Notes: generated from the sequence alone by a model not told the origin. A stretch of 64,000 nucleotides of DNA from Paenibacillus alba (GCF_013204855.1 NZ_JABMKZ010000018.1:62001-126000); one strand, 5' to 3'. Shown: positions 8,329 to 17,608, counted from the first letter of the stretch. Made by a program: numbers and translations.

Positions 8329-8343
8329 TGATAATGATTTTCT
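8329..8343. promoter_or_regulatory. Fur box upstream of the iron operon
   Basis: TGATAATGATTTTCT fits the 7-1-7 Fur consensus TGATAAT-N-ATTATCA with the first half perfect and two mismatches in the second. It lies 15 bases upstream of the hydrolase start and implies iron-dependent repression of the three-gene operon. Confidence 0.75.
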
Positions 8344-8364
8344 TTCTCAATGTATAGATTAGCA

Positions 8365-8404
8365 TAGGACCGTTCCGCGTAACATGGACTGCGAAACGGT
8401 CCTA
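8365..8404 (-). terminator. Hairpin after the AraC-type regulator gene
   Basis: Near-perfect 14-base arms (TAGGACCGTTCCGC / GCGAAACGGTCCTA) just beyond the regulator stop. There is no T run after it on the minus strand, so it may be an inefficient terminator or an mRNA-end hairpin. Confidence 0.5.
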
Positions 8405-8416
8405 TCTGGACGATTA

Positions 8417-10018
8417 TCATCTAAGCATTTCGGTGACATAGGTCAAAGCACGCTCATGTGACAAAGCTGAATATTCGAGCAGTTTATCTGTTCCCATTTG
8501 ATAAGCCCGCCCGCTTCTTACTGCCTTAAGCTTAGTCCATTCATCGCTTGCTCGGAACGACTCCCATGTCCTGGCTGATTGGGCTGTTGGATCGACCATG
8601 ACCAGCAAAATATCTGCATCGTAATTAGACATGGCCTCCTTCGATACAATTTCGTAAACATCATCTACCTTATAAGTAGAAGCAAACTGCAGGTCGCCAT
8701 ACAGGACAGTTCCCGCATTGCGCTCTCCGTATATTCGATACTGCGAATCCATAATTCGCCATATATTCAGCGTCGCACCGCCATACTTGCCTCTCACCTT
8801 GCGGTAGGCCGCTTCCGCTTTGTACGCATAGTTCGATAACCAGATTTGGGCTTCGCTCTGATGACCAGCGGATTCTGCCATCTTACTGAAGTGCTGACGC
8901 CAATCCATCCCCATCCAATCAATCTGGACTGTCGGCGCAATTCGCTCCAGCTCCTGCAGAGACCTCTCGTCCAAAAAATCCGTACAGAAAATCATTTCCG
9001 GAGCCGTCTGGCGAAGCATGGTCAAATTCGTTTCCCACACGTCTCCTCTCCCCAACTCACAGGAATGGAGTCGTGTCATTCGGCTGTTTAATTCATGGTG
9101 GGCGTATAAAGCAGCAGCCCGGGGCAGCAGTCGCAAGGCCAGCAGATTAGCAGAAAGCGGATCAGAAGTACTTGCAATATTCCGGCAGCGGCTCTTGACG
9201 AATGCCACCGGCGAAAGTCCTGTTTGCTTTTTAAAGCGGCGGCTAAAATAAAACTCGTCATCAAACCCAACTTTCCCAGCGGTCTCCTTAACTCCCTCAC
9301 CCGCAAGCAGCAGCTGCTGGGCATGCGCCATTCGGATGTCCAGCAAAAAAGCGGTCGGACTTTTACCCATATATTGTTGAAAGGCCGAAGAGAAATACCC
9401 CTGACTTAAACCTGCCAACCTCGCCAGCTCCAGCCGGGAATGCTCTTTCTCATAATACTGTTCCATGAAGGCGGATACGCGTTCAATCGCTTCATCCGTG
9501 GTTTCTTCCTGCTTATGCACTGTCTGCTCCTGCACAGCCAAGCCGATTAGTTGGTAGAACACGGACTGCTCCAGCAGCCGATTCCTTGGCTCAGCAGTAT
9601 GAAGGCTTAGCAACTGATCACAGCATTTCAGCATTTGCGGCCAATCTCGGGCGATAGAAGGGCCTTTGCGATACTGCGGCATGCGGATATAGCACTGCTC
9701 ACTGTTTTCCTCATAAGCATCAAAATAGACAAAGCAGCCTCTGAACAGCTGTTCACCAGCCAACAGCCGAATTTCCTGACTCGATGGAATGAAAAAAACG
9801 TCCCCTTGCTTGATCACATAGCCGGCGTCCTCCATCCAAACCTCCCCTTCACCACTTAGGCAGAGGATCACTTGCTGGAAATCATTAGGTTCAAAGCTCA
9901 TTTCCCCGCGCATAGGCAGCTCGAATGGCATTGCTTTATAATAACGAAACATCATTTCGGATTGCTCCTCTGATGGCTTCTCGATAGTCACTTGTAGGCT
10001 TCCTCTCTTGCTTTTCAA
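8417..10018 (-). CDS. Btr-like AraC regulator with C-terminal siderophore-binding-protein domain
   Basis: Cytoplasmic regulator of 533 residues. Domain order: an AraC cupin-like N-terminal domain (about 20-150), an AraC helix-turn-helix pair (about 170-275, with LARLAGLSQGYFSSAFQQY and DDEFYFSRRFKKQTGLSP), and a TroA/FecB-type binding domain (about 300-533). This is the build of Bacillus subtilis Btr, which senses bacillibactin and activates the feu uptake operon. Here it is likely to activate the adjacent hydrolase/binding protein/reductase operon when a siderophore enters the cell. It has its own Fur box at 10036-10050. The ligand is unknown. Confidence 0.88.
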   Translation of the reverse strand: MKSKRGSLQVTIEKPSEEQSEMMFRYYKAMPFELPMRGEMSFEPNDFQQVILCLSGEGEVWMEDAGYVIKQGDVFFIPSSQEIRLLAGEQLFRGCFVYFDAYEENSEQCYIRMPQYRKGPSIARDWPQMLKCCDQLLSLHTAEPRNRLLEQSVFYQLIGLAVQEQTVHKQEETTDEAIERVSAFMEQYYEKEHSRLELARLAGLSQGYFSSAFQQYMGKSPTAFLLDIRMAHAQQLLLAGEGVKETAGKVGFDDEFYFSRRFKKQTGLSPVAFVKSRCRNIASTSDPLSANLLALRLLPRAAALYAHHELNSRMTRLHSCELGRGDVWETNLTMLRQTAPEMIFCTDFLDERSLQELERIAPTVQIDWMGMDWRQHFSKMAESAGHQSEAQIWLSNYAYKAEAAYRKVRGKYGGATLNIWRIMDSQYRIYGERNAGTVLYGDLQFASTYKVDDVYEIVSKEAMSNYDADILLVMVDPTAQSARTWESFRASDEWTKLKAVRSGRAYQMGTDKLLEYSALSHERALTYVTEMLR

Positions 10019-10035
10019 ATTATCTTCTATCTAAA

Positions 10036-10050
10036 TGATAATGATTTTCA
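10036..10050. promoter_or_regulatory. Fur box upstream of the AraC-type regulator
   Basis: TGATAATGATTTTCA matches the 7-1-7 Fur consensus with one mismatch, 18 bases upstream of the regulator ATG. It shares the core of the box at 8329, so regulator and operon appear to be one Fur regulon. Confidence 0.82.
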
Positions 10051-10080
10051 ATGGATAAGCAAGCTGAAATTCGCAATGAA

Positions 10081-10121
10081 AAAAACCGCTTAAACTTGAA
10101 AAGCCAAGTTCAGCGGTTTTT
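10081..10121. terminator. Bidirectional terminator between zinc-motif protein and regulator
   Basis: AAAAACCGCT-AAACTTG stem pairs with CAAGTT-AGCGGTTTTT. A/T runs flank both sides. It ends transcription of the 10155-10577 gene on the minus strand. Confidence 0.85.
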
Positions 10122-10154
10122 GTTCAGTTGAATCCTTTTCTATCTTAGAAACCT

Positions 10155-10577
10155 CTACGTGTTTTTGGAGGTTTTTTTGTTTTTCAGCTTATCGCGACGT
10201 ACGCTCAGCATTTTCAAACGTTTCTTGAGCTGATCTTCCCACTCGGCATCGCCAATAGTCTTAGCAACTCCCAGCAAATCGAGCGCCATGTCAATCTGAC
10301 TGCGTACGATATCCAAAGGCTCTTCGCCTTCATGATTCACACAATTGTCATGCAGCAAATGATCTTTGCCGTCGACATATTCAAGGAAATCAACCTCTGC
10401 CGCTCCATCGCCATGGGCGTATTCCGCTAAGATCTCGTATTCGTTCTCTACCAAATAGTGAACCTCAATACGGTGACATACCGGGCAGAAGAGAATGGGC
10501 ACATTGTGAATTTGTGTACGAATATGCTTCAGTGTACCTTTCGTTCCAATCATACTGGCTCCACAACAAAAGCTCAT
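10155..10577 (-). CDS. Conserved hypothetical protein with Cys-pair zinc motif
   Basis: A 140-residue cytoplasmic protein I do not recognise by name. Two cysteine pairs (FCCGASM at residues 3-5 and CPVC near 33-36, followed by HRIEVHY) resemble the zinc fingers of YgiT/MqsA N-termini. The middle is acidic; the C-terminal 60 residues are helical with a Lys-rich end. The ATG at 10577 follows GGAGGGA. It stands alone between the iron locus and the divergent alpha-glucan cluster. Function unknown. Confidence 0.65.
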   Translation of the reverse strand: MSFCCGASMIGTKGTLKHIRTQIHNVPILFCPVCHRIEVHYLVENEYEILAEYAHGDGAAEVDFLEYVDGKDHLLHDNCVNHEGEEPLDIVRSQIDMALDLLGVAKTIGDAEWEDQLKKRLKMLSVRRDKLKNKKTSKNT

Positions 10578-10759
10578 GGATATCCCTCCTTGTTTGTTTA
10601 CCCGGATTTACTCAATATATTCGCCATAAAAGTGTGAAATTCCTTTTTTAATCGACAGCTAGATTTTAACAGTCCGCGCATATTTTTCTGCCTAAAGGCG
10701 AATGCTTTTATCATCAAAAGCTCTCACGAAACAGCACTTGTCAGAAAAGAGGAATCGCC

Positions 10760-11266
10760 TTGGAAGCTTTAACTACTGCGGAATTCGAGGTTCCTGACCG
10801 CTATCATAAGGACTTACTCCATCTTATGGCAGTAAGTGCAGATTCGCTCTATGTATATTGGGAAATTAGCGATAGGCGAAGATGGCTTTTATCTCAGCAT
10901 TTTGAGTGTGACTATGGCGCCATGCCCAAGGTCATTCGCCTGTACGATGTCACTCATATGTATTTCGATGGTTCAAATGCGCACGCCTATTGGGATGTTG
11001 TCACGACACCGGAAGCGACCAATTGGTATTTTCATGGGCTGAAGGCCAATCGAACTTATTTGACAGATATCGGGACTTACACCTGGGAGCATGAATTCAT
11101 TCCTCTGCTTCGCTCCAACTGTATCGTAACGCCCAGAGACTCCGAAGCCGTATGGGGAGAACCGCTTCAAACGGTTGTTCCCGAGGCGCAGACAGATCAG
11201 GTCGATCAGCGCATCCGGCCAAGCTTCTTCGAAAATATTCAAACCTATACTCCTTACATGAGGTGA
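10760..11266 (+). CDS. DUF4912-domain protein, first copy
   Basis: A 168-residue protein made almost entirely of a DUF4912 domain: HLMAVSADSLYVYWEISDRR, VIRLYDVT, then YFHGLKANRTYLTDIGTYT and IPLLRSNCIVTPRDS. The fold is probably a compact beta-sandwich; the aromatic YVYW segment might bind sugar (inference). TTG 10760 is the start, preceded by AGAGGAA. It ends nine bases before the first GH57-GT4 fusion, and the AGGTGA ribosome site of that gene contains its stop codon. The same pairing recurs at 17048-17608, arguing that the two proteins work together. No enzymatic motif is visible. Confidence 0.75.
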   Translation: MEALTTAEFEVPDRYHKDLLHLMAVSADSLYVYWEISDRRRWLLSQHFECDYGAMPKVIRLYDVTHMYFDGSNAHAYWDVVTTPEATNWYFHGLKANRTYLTDIGTYTWEHEFIPLLRSNCIVTPRDSEAVWGEPLQTVVPEAQTDQVDQRIRPSFFENIQTYTPYMR

Positions 11267-11275
11267 ACGTATCCT

Positions 11276-14179
11276 TTGATCAACCGCATCAAGCAGAAGC
11301 CCGAGCTCAAAGGGTATTTAGCCCTTGTTTTGCATGCCCACCTTCCCTTTATTCGTCATCAGCAGCAAGAAGATGTCTTGGAAGAGCGATGGTTCTATGA
11401 AGCGATGACTGAAACGTATTTACCCTTATTGGAAGTTATGAATCATCTCGCTGAAGATCAGATTGATTTCCGCTTAACTTTCTCCTTGACACCTACGCTC
11501 TTGTCCCTGTTAAGCGACCCGCTCATGCAGATGAGATATCGGGCTTATCTGACTAAGCTTATCGCTTTAGCAGATGCAGAGCAGGCACGTCTCGCTAAGA
11601 ATCCAACCCTCCTAGCTCTTGCCAAGCAATACGCGAAGCGGTTCCGGGAGCTGGAGCAGCTGTATGAACGCTATCAAGGGGAGCTCATCCCTGCTTTCAA
11701 GCAGTATCAAGATCTTGGGCTTATCGAAATCGTAACTTGCGCCGCGACGCACGGCTTTCTGCCGCTTATGAAAACAGAAGAAGCCATACGCGCTCAGATT
11801 ATGACGGCTGTTCGGGATTATGAACGGCATTTCGCTCAGAAGCCCCGCGGGATTTGGCTGCCAGAATGCGGTTATACCCCTGGGCTGGACCGTATTCTGA
11901 AGCAAGCCGGCATTCGCTACTTCTTCACGGATGCCACAGCGGTCTCTTTCGCTTCTCCCCAGCCTAACCGGGAATTGGTTGCCCCGCTCCTGACACCTTA
12001 TGGCGTAACGGCCTTTCCTCGCGACCCTGAATCAGCCAGTCAAGTGTGGAGTGCCGAGCATGGCTACCCGGGAGACTATCAGTATCGCGAGTACTATCGT
12101 GACATTGGCTGGGATCTCGGCTGGCAGGATCCAGTAGAGTGGGCTTATATTCAGCCCCATGTTCTACCGACCCACGAGCGGGTGAACACAGGAATTAAAT
12201 ATTATCGCATTACAGGCAAAGGCAATCAGAAAGAGCCCTATAATCCGGATATCGCCCTCGCTAAAGCAGCCGAACACGCTGAAGATTTTCTGGCGAAACG
12301 TCAAAAGCAAGCTCAGCATTGGCATCACTGGATGGATCGCAAGCCGATCATGGTATCGCCCTATGATGCGGAGCTTTTCGGTCATTGGTGGTACGAAGGG
12401 CCGAGCTTTCTTGAGCAGCTTTGCCGGAAAATGTTTCACGATCAGATTACCGTCAAAATGATAACACCTAGCGAGTATCTGGACGAATATCCCCTCGCCG
12501 ATGTCGGCAAATTAAACGAATCCAGCTGGGGCCGCAACCATTCGGCCGAAGCTTGGCTGAGTGGAACGAACGATTGGATTTATCGTCACCTGCATCAAGC
12601 TGAGGAACGCATGATTCAGCTGGCAACGAAACATGAACATCTGGCTCGGCATGGCCAATTGCAGCCTGGCATGCTCAAGAGAGCCTTGAATCAAGCCGCA
12701 AGAGAGCTCATGCTGGCCCAAAGCAGCGATTGGGCGTTCATTATGGACTCCCAAACCGTGCTGGACTATGCCATTCGCCGAACGAAGCAGCATCTCGGCA
12801 GCTTTCATCAGCTCTGTGATCAGATAGATCAGAAGGCTGTGGACAATAGCTTCCTTGCTGCTCTGGAGGGGAGCAACAACTGCCTGCCAGCGATTGATTA
12901 TAGCGATTATATCCGCATACAAAAGCTTTCCCCTATCCCTATTATTCCAAGCTTGGCCGATTGGGAAACATGCCTTGCAGAAACAAAGCACCGGCCAAAC
13001 GTATTTATGCTCGCGTGGGAATACCCGCCCAAACAAGTAGGCGGCTTGTCCCGAGCCGTTCATGAGCTATCCGAAGCTCTGGCAGCTCGCGGAGAAATCG
13101 TTCATGTCATCACCACATCGGTACAAGGGGCGCCTGCTTTTGAAAAATTGAACGGTGTTTATGTACATAGGCTTCCGGTTGATCATTCCGGTGATACGCA
13201 CTTCTATCACTGGACCTTTGAAATGAATCTGGCGATGATTGATCACTTGGTCAGGTGGCGGGAAAATGGCGGCCGAATGGATCTCCTGCATGCCCATGAC
13301 TGGATGGTTTATCTCACGGCAAGAGAAATGAAAGCCAGCTACGGACTTCCCTTGATCGCCACGATTCACGCAACCGAATGGGGCAGAAACCAAGGCAATC
13401 TCTATACGGAGCTCCAGAACAAAATTCATCAAATCGAGTGGAAGCTGACGTACGAGGCTAACCGAGTATTTGTCTGCAGCTCCTATATGAAAGAAGAAGT
13501 TGGACGTATATTCAGTCTTCCCTACGACAAAATAAGCGTCCATCCGAATGGGATTGAAACTTTGCCCAGCGAAGCCAAGCTAGGTCGACCTGCGGAAGTG
13601 GCGAAGCAAGATAAAGTCATCTTCTACATTGGCAGGCTGGTTTACGAAAAAGGCATTCAAATCTTGTTGGATGCCATGCCCGCCATTCTCTCGCAGCTTC
13701 CGCAAGCGAAGCTCATTATTGCCGGCTCCGGACCGATGGAAGGCGAGCTTCGAGCCAAGGCTGCTCATGTCGGAGATCGCGTCTTATTTACCGGTTTCGT
13801 GAGTGATACCTACCGGGAACAGCTCTATCAAGCGGCGGATGTTTGCGTAATTCCCAGCTTGTATGAGCCCTTTGGCATTGTCGCCTTGGAAGCAATGGCA
13901 CATAAGAAACCACTCGTACTTTCGGATACCGGCGGTTTAGCTGAAATTATCCGTCATGGCGTGGATGGTTTTAAAGCGCTCCCTGGCCATGTCGATTCGT
14001 TAGCCTGGCACATTACCGAAATGCTGCTGCAGCCTCAGCATGCGCGCCGCATGGCAGACAGTGCTTACCAGCTGCTTCAAGAGCACTATCAATGGCGCCA
14101 TATTGCAGCAAATATCCAGCTGGAGTACCAACAGCTAACCCATTACCAGCCTGCGACTCAGGCCACTGTAACGGTTTAA
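11276..14179 (+). CDS. GH57 (branching-enzyme-like)-GT4 fusion protein, first copy
   Basis: Bifunctional 967-residue protein. Residues about 10-540 form a GH57 catalytic domain with the DUF1957-type C-terminal part of 1,4-alpha-glucan branching enzymes: LHAHLPFIRH, nucleophile Glu near 196 in GIWLPECGY, Asp near 363 in SPYDAELFGHWWYEG, and LNQAARELMLAQSSDW. Residues about 574-967 form a GT-B glycosyltransferase of family 4 like ADP/UDP-glucose-dependent glycogen synthases: FMLAWEYPPKQVGGLSRAV, HAHDWMVY, YIGRLVYEKG, and the E-x7-E motif in LYEPFGIVALEAM. Together they could elongate and branch an alpha-glucan. No signal peptide. TTG 11276 follows AGGTGA. The first copy of two in the cluster. 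Confidence 0.85.
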   Translation: MINRIKQKPELKGYLALVLHAHLPFIRHQQQEDVLEERWFYEAMTETYLPLLEVMNHLAEDQIDFRLTFSLTPTLLSLLSDPLMQMRYRAYLTKLIALADAEQARLAKNPTLLALAKQYAKRFRELEQLYERYQGELIPAFKQYQDLGLIEIVTCAATHGFLPLMKTEEAIRAQIMTAVRDYERHFAQKPRGIWLPECGYTPGLDRILKQAGIRYFFTDATAVSFASPQPNRELVAPLLTPYGVTAFPRDPESASQVWSAEHGYPGDYQYREYYRDIGWDLGWQDPVEWAYIQPHVLPTHERVNTGIKYYRITGKGNQKEPYNPDIALAKAAEHAEDFLAKRQKQAQHWHHWMDRKPIMVSPYDAELFGHWWYEGPSFLEQLCRKMFHDQITVKMITPSEYLDEYPLADVGKLNESSWGRNHSAEAWLSGTNDWIYRHLHQAEERMIQLATKHEHLARHGQLQPGMLKRALNQAARELMLAQSSDWAFIMDSQTVLDYAIRRTKQHLGSFHQLCDQIDQKAVDNSFLAALEGSNNCLPAIDYSDYIRIQKLSPIPIIPSLADWETCLAETKHRPNVFMLAWEYPPKQVGGLSRAVHELSEALAARGEIVHVITTSVQGAPAFEKLNGVYVHRLPVDHSGDTHFYHWTFEMNLAMIDHLVRWRENGGRMDLLHAHDWMVYLTAREMKASYGLPLIATIHATEWGRNQGNLYTELQNKIHQIEWKLTYEANRVFVCSSYMKEEVGRIFSLPYDKISVHPNGIETLPSEAKLGRPAEVAKQDKVIFYIGRLVYEKGIQILLDAMPAILSQLPQAKLIIAGSGPMEGELRAKAAHVGDRVLFTGFVSDTYREQLYQAADVCVIPSLYEPFGIVALEAMAHKKPLVLSDTGGLAEIIRHGVDGFKALPGHVDSLAWHITEMLLQPQHARRMADSAYQLLQEHYQWRHIAANIQLEYQQLTHYQPATQATVTV

Positions 14180-14218
14180 AGACAACCCTATACAAGATAT
14201 GCGAAGGAGGTCATCCCA

Positions 14219-16627
14219 ATGAAGGCTGTTATTATGGCCGGAGGTAAAGGAACGCGACTTCGTCCCCTTACTTGCCATCTCCCCAAGCCCATGGTGCCTC
14301 TTCTTGGAAGGCCCTGCATGGCCTATATTATTGAACTGCTTCAAGGGAACGGCATTCAAGATATTGCCGTGACCATGCAGTATAAACCTGACGTGATTCG
14401 CGACTATTTCGGCGATGGGCAAGCCTTTGGTGTCAATCTCCATTATTTCGAAGAAACGAGTCCGCTCGGTACAGCCGGAAGCGTGAAACAGGCCCACGAA
14501 TTTCTGGACGAAACTTTCATTGTTATTAGTGGTGATGCACTGACGGATTTCAACTTGCAGCATGCCCTCGCTTTTCATAAAGAGAAGCAAGCCAAGGCAA
14601 CTTTAATTCTTACTCGTGTTAGCCATCCTCTGGAATATGGTGTCGTGATGACCGATGAACATGGTTCGATTACACGTTTCCTTGAGAAGCCAAGCTGGGG
14701 GGAAGTATTCAGCGATACCGTAAATACCGGCATTTACATTCTGGAGCCTGAGATGCTGGAACGTGTTCCACTCGGCGTGGAATTCGATTTCAGCGGGCAG
14801 CTGTTCCCTGAATTGCTTCAGGAGAAGAACAGTCTGTATGGATACATCAGTCCTGGCTATTGGATGGATATCGGCAATCTCCAGCAATATCGCCAAACAC
14901 AATTTGATATGCTCGAAGGGAAAGTCCAGCTGCATATCGAGGGTACGCAAATCCGACCTCATGTTTATTTGGCGGAAGGCGTGGAAATCAGCGCATCTGC
15001 GCTAGTATCAGGCCCCGCTTTTATCGGTAAAGGGAGTATTCTGGAGGATGAGGTAGAGCTCGGGGAATACTGCATCATTGGGCAAAACAACCGACTTTCC
15101 AAAGGCAGCAAACTAACCCGCAGCATCTTATGGGACCATAATCATATCGCCCCTTACAACGAATTAGCCGGTTCTACATTAACAAGTCGGATTGTCAGCA
15201 AAGAATCCTCCTATATGGGGGATGGTTCCGTGATTGGCAATCATGTTGTCCTTGGCGCCAACAGCCGAGTTGAGCCGAATGTGAAAATCTGGCCCTACAA
15301 ACAAATTCGTGAAAAAACCCGTCTTCATACTTCTTATATTTGGGGAGATCACGCAACGAAGACGTTATTCAAGACACATGGGGTAAGCGGCGTTCCCAAT
15401 CTTGATTTAACACCGGAACTTATCGCCAAATTTGCCACGGCTTACGGGGCAACCCTTGCTGCGGGCAAAACAATGACCGTTAGCTGTGCGCCTCATCCTT
15501 TCACGCAGCTATTGAAACGAACACTAACCGCCAGCTTGCAATCGGTTGGCACGAATGTCATTGATTTGGGCGATTGCTTCGCACCGGCGGCTTGTTTTGC
15601 CATTCGCCACTTGGGAGCCGCAGGCGGCATTCATCTGGACTGGTCAGGCAACGATAACGAGTCTTGCTGCCTGTCTTGTTTGGACGCGGAAGGTTTGCCG
15701 ATTCCCAAATCCCTTGAACGGAAGGTGGAAAATAGCTTTTGGCAGGAAGACTTCAGCCGGGCTTCCATGAAGGCGATTGGCACCTACAAAGACGAAACAC
15801 ACTGGTTTCAAACGTATATTGCCGCGCTCGCGCAAGAAATCACCGATGAGAGGAATGACTTGCCTACATCTCCTATGCGCATTGTCGTTGAGGCAAGCTC
15901 TTGGCTGCAGCCTTATCTCGTCCCTTTTTTCGCCAAGCTGGGGATCGAAGCCATTCATGTGACCTCGGCCAGCTCGCAGGAGCCGCTTCAACAGTTTATC
16001 CCACTGTCCGGTGCACACCTTGGACTTCGTATCCACGATGACGGACGCAGCATGCAGCTTATCACAGAGCAAGGAACGGCGGTAGACAGCGACTTGCAAA
16101 CCATTTTCCTCTATCTGTGTTATTTGCACAGCCGTCCGGGATCAGCCATTGGCGCCCCAGTCAGTGCCCCCGAGCTGTTGGAAAGCATTGCCGAGGGGCT
16201 TGGCGGCACGATTATTAGGACCAAGGAGGGCGCGCGTGCCCTTCTGGAAGTTACGCATGAGGCGAAGATGCATCCGCTGCACGATGCCCTTTTTGCCATT
16301 GGACTCGTCGTCCTGCAGTTGGATCGAACGGGTCTGCCGCTCTCCGAGCTGCTGGCCTTATTTCCGACTCCCTACCTTCATCGCGAACGAATTGACTGCC
16401 CTTGGGACTCCAAGGGTGCCGTCATGCGGAGAATGATGGAACGAACGAAGGATACACGTGTCGACTTGGTTGATGGCATTAAGTTTTATCACGAGAACGG
16501 TTGGATCCTGCTGCTGCCGGATAGCGATGATCCCGTCTTTCAGCTGGTTGCGCAATCTACAGCGCCAGAGCTGGCCGAGCAGCTTGTCCACTCCTACCGT
16601 GAACACATTCTAAATGTTCTTCAATAA
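14219..16627 (+). CDS. Sugar-1-phosphate nucleotidyltransferase with left-handed beta-helix and degenerate phosphomannomutase domain
   Basis: An 802-residue fusion. Residues 1-235 form an NDP-sugar pyrophosphorylase (MAGGKGTRLRPLT, LPKPMVPLLGRP, GTAGSVKQA, VISGDALTD, FLEKPSWGE) that joins a sugar-1-phosphate to an NTP. About 250-380 are hexapeptide repeats. About 385-802 are phosphohexomutase-like, but the TASHNP phosphoserine loop is replaced by GAAGGIHLDWSGND, with no Ser-His-Asn-Pro; the metal loop reads IHDDGRSM and the GEXSGH loop is not recognisable. So the nucleotidyltransferase should work, the mutase probably not. Such proteins are usually labelled mannose-1-phosphate guanylyltransferase, but the sugar is unproven; here the product may feed the GT4 domains. 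ATG follows GGAGGT. Confidence 0.83.
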   Translation: MKAVIMAGGKGTRLRPLTCHLPKPMVPLLGRPCMAYIIELLQGNGIQDIAVTMQYKPDVIRDYFGDGQAFGVNLHYFEETSPLGTAGSVKQAHEFLDETFIVISGDALTDFNLQHALAFHKEKQAKATLILTRVSHPLEYGVVMTDEHGSITRFLEKPSWGEVFSDTVNTGIYILEPEMLERVPLGVEFDFSGQLFPELLQEKNSLYGYISPGYWMDIGNLQQYRQTQFDMLEGKVQLHIEGTQIRPHVYLAEGVEISASALVSGPAFIGKGSILEDEVELGEYCIIGQNNRLSKGSKLTRSILWDHNHIAPYNELAGSTLTSRIVSKESSYMGDGSVIGNHVVLGANSRVEPNVKIWPYKQIREKTRLHTSYIWGDHATKTLFKTHGVSGVPNLDLTPELIAKFATAYGATLAAGKTMTVSCAPHPFTQLLKRTLTASLQSVGTNVIDLGDCFAPAACFAIRHLGAAGGIHLDWSGNDNESCCLSCLDAEGLPIPKSLERKVENSFWQEDFSRASMKAIGTYKDETHWFQTYIAALAQEITDERNDLPTSPMRIVVEASSWLQPYLVPFFAKLGIEAIHVTSASSQEPLQQFIPLSGAHLGLRIHDDGRSMQLITEQGTAVDSDLQTIFLYLCYLHSRPGSAIGAPVSAPELLESIAEGLGGTIIRTKEGARALLEVTHEAKMHPLHDALFAIGLVVLQLDRTGLPLSELLALFPTPYLHRERIDCPWDSKGAVMRRMMERTKDTRVDLVDGIKFYHENGWILLLPDSDDPVFQLVAQSTAPELAEQLVHSYREHILNVLQ

Positions 16628-16698
16628 GCATATCTATGTACAGATACGGTAATATCCGATACGGTTTTCCAAAGTCTTAAGATGAAGGGGAGAGCGGC

Positions 16699-16926
16699 GT
16701 GAATATGATTCCAAGCGTTTCCAGGCAGATTGCTTTTGTACAGTATGACGATCAATCCTCCAGTATGACCGTGCAATATCATACCGGATTTAAAGCTTCT
16801 TATACGAATGTAAAGCAAGATGAATATCAGCTGATCTTCACCTCAATAAATCGGTATGACTCCTTGATGAGACTGACGGAAGCCTGGTACATGGAAGGCC
16901 AACACGCCCAACACCCTGCCAAGTAA
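16699..16926 (+). CDS. Small KTSC-like hypothetical protein
   Basis: A 75-residue protein, start GTG 16699 behind GGGGAG, with ATG 16705 in frame as alternative. The core IAFVQYDDQSSSMTVQYHTG then FKASYTNV recalls the small KTSC fold (Y-D...L-x-V-x-F...G...Y-x-x-V), a short beta-rich domain of unknown role. It sits inside the alpha-glucan cluster between the nucleotidyltransferase and a terminator, so it is the last gene of the first half. Confidence 0.55.
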   Translation: MNMIPSVSRQIAFVQYDDQSSSMTVQYHTGFKASYTNVKQDEYQLIFTSINRYDSLMRLTEAWYMEGQHAQHPAK

Positions 16927-16940
16927 AGGATGTACTCGTG

Positions 16941-16972
16941 ATCTCCCCCTTTTCCATAAGGAGGAGATTTTT
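16941..16972 (+). terminator. Terminator closing the first alpha-glucan unit
   Basis: ATCTCC arm, loop of about 20 bases, GGAGAT arm, then TTTTTC on the plus strand. It separates the first half-cluster from the second DUF4912 gene. Confidence 0.8.
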
Positions 16973-17047
16973 CGTTTGTATTCTGCATATGCTACAATAC
17001 TGCTCAAAGGTCCATGCTGCTTATTCCCACTACTTTCCTGAGAAAAG

Positions 17048-17608
17048 GTGAGTCCGATTCCTACCCAAGCTCTCTCTGCTGAATCATTTGATCGGGATAC
17101 ACTTCAGCTGCTTGTCCAATCTCCATCTGTTCTGTTTGTCTATTGGCAGCTATCAACAAGAACGGCTAGACTGATCCACGAACATTTCAGTGCCCAGTGG
17201 AAGGCACTTCAACCAACCTTGCGCATATACGCTGCCCCTGATCAAGAAGGCGATGATTCACAGAAAGATACGCAGATCTCCCAGCTGCCGCTTCCTGAAG
17301 GAAATTCTTGCTTTCTCAGCGGTGTTCACCCAGGCCAAAGCTGCTACGCAGACCTTGGCATCGTGAATGAGCTTGGCCAGTTTCTCTCACTTCTTCGTTC
17401 CAATACGGTCCAGACACCCTATAGCCTTACGAACAAGGAAGATTCCAATAGCATGCTGAACCAAGAACAGCTAGAAACATACAGGCTTGCTCCTGTTTCC
17501 TTGAAGCTTGTCCCTACCACGACTTGTGAGTATTTCTCTGCCTATTCGGTCTATGCACCCAAAAGCGCATACGCGGCAGATACGGAATCCGGAGGCGATA
17601 CAGATTGA
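17048..17608 (+). CDS. DUF4912-domain protein, second copy
   Basis: A 186-residue paralogue of the protein at 10760: LLVQSPSVLFVYWQLSTRTA, TLRIYAAPDQ, FLSGVHPGQSCYADLGIVNE, LSLLRSNTVQTPYS. A variable C-terminal tail of about 45 residues follows. GTG 17048 is the start, next to AGAAAAGG. Its stop TGA overlaps the TTG start of the second fusion gene (TTGA), with a GGAGGC ribosome site inside its last codons, so translation of the two is coupled. The conserved pairing supports a shared function with the GH57-GT4 enzyme. Confidence 0.77.
   Translation: MSPIPTQALSAESFDRDTLQLLVQSPSVLFVYWQLSTRTARLIHEHFSAQWKALQPTLRIYAAPDQEGDDSQKDTQISQLPLPEGNSCFLSGVHPGQSCYADLGIVNELGQFLSLLRSNTVQTPYSLTNKEDSNSMLNQEQLETYRLAPVSLKLVPTTTCEYFSAYSVYAPKSAYAADTESGGDTD

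Noticed and set aside
12512..13543. Antisense frames over the first GH57-GT4 gene
   Set aside because: No ribosome sites and no recognisable motifs; shadows of the coding strand.
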